From the NCBI RefSeq assembly GCF_025821665.1, contig NZ_JACKSJ010000088.1, positions 17,454 to 81,453 on the forward strand: a DNA stretch of 64,000 nt. The letters are read 5' to 3'. Numbering within the stretch: the first letter of the stretch is position 1; the number at the start of each line of letters is the position of its first letter. Under the pieces are notes generated by a model. That model was not told the origin of the DNA. It saw nothing but the letters and a program-made list of their open reading frames with translations, and ran no database searches. This document shows positions 58,936-64,000 of this stretch, one piece after another. Source of the DNA: [Mycobacterium] manitobense. GTDB taxonomy: Bacteria > Actinomycetota > Actinomycetes > Mycobacteriales > Mycobacteriaceae. A program made the position numbers and the translations under genes.

Positions 58936-61797
58936 TCAGCGCCCCACCGGTGACGGCCATTTCGCGGGCACCGGCCTGGGCCGGACCATCTGCGGCCACC
59001 AGAACCAGCGACCCATCAGTGCGGCGATCGACGGTGTCATGAACGCCCGGATCACCAGGGTGTCGAACAGCAGGCCCATGCCGATGGTCGACCCGATCTG
59101 GGCGACCACCGTCATCTCACTGACCGCCATGCCCATCATCGTGAACGCGAAGACCAGCCCCGCGGCGGTCACCACCGACCCGGTGCCGCCCATCGCCCGG
59201 ATGATGCCCGTGTTGATGCCGGCGTGGACCTCCTCCTTCAGCCGGGCCACCAGCAACAGGTTGTAGTCCGCGCCGACGGCGAGCAGCACGATCACCACCA
59301 TGGCCATCACCATGAAATGCAGTTCGATGCCCAGGATGTGCTGCCACACCAGCACCGAGAGGCCGAACGACGCGCCGAGCGAGAGCACCACCGTGCCGAC
59401 GATGACGGCCGACGCGACGACGCTGCGGGTGATCAGCAGCATGATCGTGAAGATCAGCGTCAGCGCCGCGATGCCCGCGATCAGCAGGTCGTAGTCGTTG
59501 CCCTCCTGCATGTCCTTGAACGCCGCGGCGGTGCCCGCCACGTAGATCCGGGAGCCTTCGAGCGGAGTGCCCTTGATCGCCTCCTTGGCGGCCTGCTTGA
59601 TGTCGTCGATGCGGTGGATGCCCTCGGCGCTGAGCGGGTCGCCCTCGTGGTTGATCATGAACCGCACGGACTTGCCATCCGGCGAGATGAAGTTCTCCAT
59701 GCCCCGCTTGAAGTCCTCGTTCTCGAAGATCTCCGGCGGCACGTAGAAGGTGTCGTCGTTCATCGCGTCGTTGAACGCATCCCCCATGGCGGACTGGTTG
59801 GCCTCCATCGCCGCCTGCTGGTCCAGCTGACCCGCCTGGGTGGCGTGCATGGTCAGCATCATCGTCTTCATGTTCTTCATGGTCTGGACGGTCTGCGGCA
59901 TCAGGGTGAGCATCTGCGGCATCAGCGAGTTCAGCCGCTGCAGATCAGGCACCAGGCCCTGGAACTGATCGGTCATCGTGTTGATGCCGTCGAGGGCGTT
60001 GAACAGTGACCGCAGTGTGTGACAGACCGGGATGTTGTAGCAGTGCGGTTCCCAGTGGAAGTAGTTGCGGATCGGCCGGAAGAAGTCGTCGAAATTCGCG
60101 ATGCCGTCCCGCAGTTCGGCGAGGTGCTCCGCCGTGACGACCGTCTTCCCGACCATGCTGTCGGTGGTCGCGCTCATCTCCTCCATCAGCGCGATCATCC
60201 GGTTCATCGTGGCGATCTGCCTGTCCATCGCGTCGGCCTGCAGCAGCATGTCGTCCATGCGGGCCTCGAGGTAGCCGCGGTTCATCGCGTTGAACGTGCT
60301 GCTCATGCTGAGCTGAGCCGGGATGGTGCTGTTCTCGATGGGTTTGCCGTCGGGCCGGGTGATCGCCTGGACCCGGCCGATCCCCGGCACCCGGTAGATG
60401 CCCTTGGCGATCTTGTCGATCACCAGGAAGTCCGCCGGGTTGCGCAGGTCGCGGTCGGTCTCGACCAGCAGCAGTTCGGGATTCATCCGCGCCGCGTCGA
60501 AATGCCGCTCCGCGGCGGCGAATCCCTCGTTGGCGGGCAGGTCGGCCGGCAGGTAGTTGCGGTCGTTGTAGTTGCTCTTGTAGCCCGGCAGGGTGAGCAG
60601 GCCGATCAGCGACAGTGCGATGGTGGCGAGCAGCACCGGTCCGGGCCACCGCACGATCACCGCACCAAGCCTGCGCCAGCTGCGGATACGCATGGCGCGC
60701 TTGGGTTCCAGCAGTCCGAACCGGCTGGCCACCGTGACCATCGCCGGCCCCAGCGTCAGTGCCACCAGCACGGCGAAGGTCATGCCGACGAAGAGCGGCA
60801 CACCGAGGGTCTGGAAGTACGGCAGCCGGGTGAACGACAGGCACAGGGTGGCGCCGGCGATCGTCATGCCCGAGCCGAGCACCACGTGGGCGGTGCCGTG
60901 GAACATGTCGTAGTAGGCCGACTCCCTGTCCATGCCCTTGGAGCGTGCTTCCTGATATCGGCCGATCAGGAAGATGGCGTAGTCGGTGGATGCGGCGATC
61001 GCCAGCGCGACCAGCAATTGCGTCGCGAAAGTCGAGAGGCCGATGACGTCGTGATACCCGAGGAAGGCCACCACACCACGCGACGCGGTCAAGCCCAGCA
61101 TCACCATCACCAGCGTCAGCAGCACCGTGGCGATGGACCGGTAGACGAGCACCAGCATCGTGATGATGATCGCGAAGGTGACCAGCTCGATGGTCCGGAC
61201 GCTGCGGTCCCCGGCGATCTGCTGATCGGCCGCGAGCGCCGAGCCGCCGGTGACGTAGACCTCGACCCCCGGCGGCGGGGACAGGTCGCCGACGATGTTC
61301 TTGACGGCCAGCACCGATTCGTTGGCCAGCGACTCGCCCATGTTGCCTGCGAGGTACACCTGAACGTAGGCGGCCCGGCCGTCGGTGCTCTGCGCACCGG
61401 CCTCGGTCAGCGGGTCGCCCCAGAAGTCCTGCACGTGTTCGACGTGGGTGGTGTCGGCCTCGAGCCGGTCGACCATCTCGTTGTAGAACCGATGCGCGTC
61501 GTCGCCGAGGCGGTCGTCGCCCTCGAGCACGATCATCGCCGAACTGTCGGACTTGAACTCCTCGAACACCTCGCCGATGCGGGTCATGGCGATCACCGAC
61601 GGTGCGTCATCGGGGCTCATGGAAACCGACCGCATCTGGCCGACGACTTCGAGCTGCGGCACCGTGGCGTTGAGCACCGCCACCAGCAGGATCCAGCCGA
61701 TGATGATCGGGATCGCCAGCCGGCGGATGAGTCTGGGCAGCGTGCCCCGCCGCTGTTGTTGTGGAGTGTGGATCGGCTGGGTTGTCGGTGTGCTCAC
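58936..61797 (-). CDS. MmpL-family RND lipid transporter
   Basis: A 953-aa inner-membrane exporter with twelve membrane helices in the MmpL4/MmpL10 pattern. The proton-relay Asp-Tyr pairs are [16 protein letters not shown] (first half) and [15 protein letters not shown] (second half). A long periplasmic insert between the halves has Met-rich coiled-coil-like stretches (residues about 500-650). No mmpS gene is adjacent. Members of this group export glycopeptidolipids and siderophores. Linkage to the NRPS product 10 kb away is possible but unproven. Confidence 0.9.
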   Translation of the reverse strand: MSTPTTQPIHTPQQQRRGTLPRLIRRLAIPIIIGWILLVAVLNATVPQLEVVGQMRSVSMSPDDAPSVIAMTRIGEVFEEFKSDSSAMIVLEGDDRLGDDAHRFYNEMVDRLEADTTHVEHVQDFWGDPLTEAGAQSTDGRAAYVQVYLAGNMGESLANESVLAVKNIVGDLSPPPGVEVYVTGGSALAADQQIAGDRSVRTIELVTFAIIITMLVLVYRSIATVLLTLVMVMLGLTASRGVVAFLGYHDVIGLSTFATQLLVALAIAASTDYAIFLIGRYQEARSKGMDRESAYYDMFHGTAHVVLGSGMTIAGATLCLSFTRLPYFQTLGVPLFVGMTFAVLVALTLGPAMVTVASRFGLLEPKRAMRIRSWRRLGAVIVRWPGPVLLATIALSLIGLLTLPGYKSNYNDRNYLPADLPANEGFAAAERHFDAARMNPELLLVETDRDLRNPADFLVIDKIAKGIYRVPGIGRVQAITRPDGKPIENSTIPAQLSMSSTFNAMNRGYLEARMDDMLLQADAMDRQIATMNRMIALMEEMSATTDSMVGKTVVTAEHLAELRDGIANFDDFFRPIRNYFHWEPHCYNIPVCHTLRSLFNALDGINTMTDQFQGLVPDLQRLNSLMPQMLTLMPQTVQTMKNMKTMMLTMHATQAGQLDQQAAMEANQSAMGDAFNDAMNDDTFYVPPEIFENEDFKRGMENFISPDGKSVRFMINHEGDPLSAEGIHRIDDIKQAAKEAIKGTPLEGSRIYVAGTAAAFKDMQEGNDYDLLIAGIAALTLIFTIMLLITRSVVASAVIVGTVVLSLGASFGLSVLVWQHILGIELHFMVMAMVVIVLLAVGADYNLLLVARLKEEVHAGINTGIIRAMGGTGSVVTAAGLVFAFTMMGMAVSEMTVVAQIGSTIGMGLLFDTLVIRAFMTPSIAALMGRWFWWPQMVRPRPVPAKWPSPVGR

Positions 61798-61954
61798 CGG
61801 GACGTCATCCGGGCGGGGGAGGAACCGCAGCAGCGCCCGGCCTCAACGTGCGAGTTGGGCACCTTGCTAGAACTCCTAACGACGGCAGCTGTCCGCACGT
61901 TTGTACCAGATTCGCCGTCCCGGTGGGGACGTCCCCGCTACCTGCTGAGAGCGT

Positions 61955-62716
61955 TCACAGCGGCGGTTGCGCACGTCCCGAGAGCGAGTCGAGAAGCTGT
62001 GCCGCGACGGTGTGCAGCCGGACGTTGTCGCGCTGTGAGCGGGCCTTCAGCACCTCGAACGCCTCCTCTGCCGAACACCCCTGCAATGCCCGGATCACAC
62101 CTTTGGCCTGGTCGATCTCGGAGCGCGAGCCCAGCGCCCGCTCGAGCTGGCTCACCGTCTCGCGGCAACCCTGCCACCGGCGCGCGTTGGTGATGGCGGC
62201 GCCCGCGGCCACCGTGAACAGCTGCATGATCTTCTCGTCGAACGGGTCGAACGCCGATGCCGTGCGGCTGTAGATGTTCAGCGATCCGACCAGTTCGCCT
62301 TCGCCGTGCTCCTCGGTAGGCGCGATGATCAGCGGCACCGAGAGGGTGGCAAGCACGCCCTCCTGACGCGCGGCGTCGGCGAATTCCGGCCACGACTCCT
62401 GATCCACGTCCAGCGTGGTGCGGACCGCCGTGCGGGCGTGGGCCGCCGCCAGGCACGGCCCGCGGTTCGACCGGTACTGCGCGAGGTCGAGCTTCATCAC
62501 CCGGTCCTCGGTGCACGCGGCGGTGCGGGCCTTGTTGTCCGCCAGCACCGTGATGGAGATCGCATCGGCGTCCGGGATCGCCCTGGCCGCGGTGTGCGCC
62601 ACCCGCAGCAGCGCCTCGTCGAGCGGTTCCTCCGCCGCGAACAGGGAAAACAACGACTCCACCGCTTCGGTGGTCGACGCGATTCGATCCAACTGGTCAG
62701 GACGGTCACTACCCAT
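61955..62716 (-). CDS. GAF-ANTAR regulator
   Basis: A 253-aa protein with a sensory GAF domain (residues about 20-165; LSVPLIIA and GSLNIYSRTASAFD) and a C-terminal ANTAR RNA-binding domain (SRSEIDQAKGVIRALQGCSAEEAFEVLKARSQRDNVRLHTVAAQLL). Such proteins act as antiterminators. The ligand is unknown. ATG at 62716. Confidence 0.9.
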   Translation of the reverse strand: MGSDRPDQLDRIASTTEAVESLFSLFAAEEPLDEALLRVAHTAARAIPDADAISITVLADNKARTAACTEDRVMKLDLAQYRSNRGPCLAAAHARTAVRTTLDVDQESWPEFADAARQEGVLATLSVPLIIAPTEEHGEGELVGSLNIYSRTASAFDPFDEKIMQLFTVAAGAAITNARRWQGCRETVSQLERALGSRSEIDQAKGVIRALQGCSAEEAFEVLKARSQRDNVRLHTVAAQLLDSLSGRAQPPL

Positions 62717-62962
62717 CGAGAAAGCCCCTTGACTGCAAACCTCTAAGCTGAGACCACAAACGGTAATTCGGTGTCTGCAGACAGCTTGCGCGTCCTCGTC
62801 ATCGGTCACCGAATCGCCACAAACTGGACTGAAGCAGCCGTTGCGGCCCAGACGCGTCACGGGCGCGTTAATTCTCCGTGCAACCCGGGAACACAGCTCG
62901 GGACCGCTCGTTGAGGTGGACGGTGGTGGGCTCTCGATCCAGATCAACGAAAGGACTGTGGC

Positions 62963-64000
62963 ATGGCATCCCCGCACGGCGGCGCGCGTCTCGGAACCCG
63001 GTTCGGGCCCTACGAGCTGCGATCGCTGATCGGGGTGGGCGGCATGGGCGAGGTGTACCGCGCCTTCGACACCCACCGCGAGCGCATGGTGGCCGTCAAG
63101 CTGCTGCGCCCCGAGGTGGCGGCCGACCCGAACTTCCAGGAGCGTTTCCGCCGTGAGTCGCGGGTCGCCGCCCGCCTGCAGGAACCCCATGTGATTCCCG
63201 TGCACGACTTCGGCGCCATCGACGGCGTGCTGTACATCGACATGCGGCTGGTGGACGGCGCGAGCCTCAAGGAGGTGCTGCGCGCCGAGGGACCGCTCGA
63301 GCCCGGCCGCGCGGCGTCGATCATCGCGCAGGTCGGGGCGGCGCTCGACGCGGCGCACGCGGGCGGGCTGGTGCACCGCGACATCAAACCCGAGAACGTC
63401 CTGCTCACCCCCGACGACTTCGCCTACCTCGTCGACTTCGGCATCGCCCACGCCGACGAGGACGCGAGCGTGACGAGGACCGGGATGGTGATCGGGTCAT
63501 GTGCGTACATGGCCGCCGAACGGTTCAGTGGCGGACCGGTCGGCCCGCCGTCGGACGTCTACGCGCTGACATGCCTGCTCTACGAGTGTCTGACCGGCCG
63601 GCCGCCCTTCGAGGCCGGTGACCTGCGGCAGCTCATGAGCGCCCACATGTTCGCCCCGCCGCCACGGCCCAGCGCTGCGCGCCGCGGCGTGTCGCGCGCC
63701 TTCGACGACGTCATCGCCCGCGGCATGGCCAAGCAGCCCGCAGCGCGGTTCCCCTCTGCCGGCGAGCTGGCAAGGGCCGCCACCGCGGCCGCCACGTCGT
63801 CGCAGGTGGCGGCGGCCGCCGATGTCCGGCCACCCACCGACACCCGCCAATTCTCGGCGATGTACCCGAATCCGGCCGCCACCGGCTACACGCCGTACCC
63901 GCCGCCGCCGCCACCCGTGCAGCGTGCAGCGCCGCAGGCCGCCGCGCGGTCGCGGTTCGGCAGGACGCAGGTGGCGCTGATCGCGGCGACCGTCGTGCTG
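62963..64000 (+). CDS. Serine/threonine protein kinase, truncated by window end
   Basis: 346 codons open to the last base. Hanks-type kinase: Gly loop GVGGMGEVY, Lys46 in VAVK, HRDIKPEN with Asp140, DFG at 158-160, and APE replaced by AAE (YMAAERF). A Pro-rich juxtamembrane linker (YPPPPPPPVQ) and the start of a membrane helix (VALIAATVVL) follow, so an extracellular domain probably lies beyond the window, as in PknE/PknF. AAAGGA precedes the ATG at 62963. Confidence 0.9.
   Translation, partial: MASPHGGARLGTRFGPYELRSLIGVGGMGEVYRAFDTHRERMVAVKLLRPEVAADPNFQERFRRESRVAARLQEPHVIPVHDFGAIDGVLYIDMRLVDGASLKEVLRAEGPLEPGRAASIIAQVGAALDAAHAGGLVHRDIKPENVLLTPDDFAYLVDFGIAHADEDASVTRTGMVIGSCAYMAAERFSGGPVGPPSDVYALTCLLYECLTGRPPFEAGDLRQLMSAHMFAPPPRPSAARRGVSRAFDDVIARGMAKQPAARFPSAGELARAATAAATSSQVAAAADVRPPTDTRQFSAMYPNPAATGYTPYPPPPPPVQRAAPQAAARSRFGRTQVALIAATVVL

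Overview
The window is high-GC actinobacterial DNA, almost certainly a rapid-growing Mycobacterium (Mycolicibacterium). Both ends carry typical mycobacterial chromosomal genes: an LppP-type lipoprotein, an MmpL transporter, a GAF-ANTAR regulator and a PknE/F-like kinase. The block from about 5.0 to 14.5 kb (MarR-like gene, fused ECF transporter, CbiQ-like permease, uspC-uspB-uspA, tldD-tldE) has the same order and relative orientation as M. tuberculosis Rv2327, Rv2326c, Rv2325c, Rv2318, Rv2317, Rv2316, Rv2315c and Rv2314c.

Layout. 0-5 kb: small hypothetical gene, lppP, acyl-CoA oxidase-type gene, VIT1/CCC1 metal transporter and a phytase-like lipoprotein. 5-14.5 kb: the conserved block. 14.5-15.75 kb: an AhpD-like protein, a small hypothetical gene and a CAU-anticodon tRNA. 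15.77-49.03 kb: an accessory nonribosomal peptide synthetase (NRPS) cluster. Its left arm runs leftwards (drug-exporter-type ABC ATPase and permease, a 95-aa gene, a cytochrome P450 and a hotdog thioesterase). Its right arm runs rightwards (three NRPS reading frames and a SAM methyltransferase). 49-55 kb: metC under a probable SAM-IV riboswitch, then a nitrile hydratase cassette (accessory, beta, alpha) behind an argininosuccinate-synthase paralogue, then another methyltransferase. 55-64 kb: S51-type peptidase, universal stress protein, hypothetical gene, Xre/RES toxin-antitoxin pair, MmpL, GAF-ANTAR protein and a Ser/Thr kinase cut by the window edge.

The NRPS line reads as seven modules: Cstart-A-PCP, C-A-PCP-E, C-A-PCP, C-A-PCP-E, C-A-PCP, C-A-PCP-E, C-A-PCP-R. 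If it is functional, it predicts an N-capped heptapeptide of strictly alternating L-D-L-D-L-D-L configuration, released by a terminal NAD(P)H reductase domain as an aldehyde or alcohol. No fatty-acyl-AMP ligase, MbtH protein or thioesterase domain is visible in the cluster. The P450 and methyltransferase are candidate tailoring enzymes, and the divergent ABC pair is a candidate exporter or self-resistance system.

The sequence has two suspicious lesions. In PCP3 and in PCP5, codons directly after the phosphopantetheine serine are missing (15 nt in frame and 10 nt out of frame). Both lesions lie exactly at the end of a 135-nt tract shared by the two sites with one mismatch. The second lesion splits the synthetase into separate reading frames. 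Either the line is damaged by recombination between duplicated modules, or the assembly is wrong there. The first reading-frame boundary (36.07 kb) instead falls at a natural E|C docking junction with its own ribosome binding site, and looks real.
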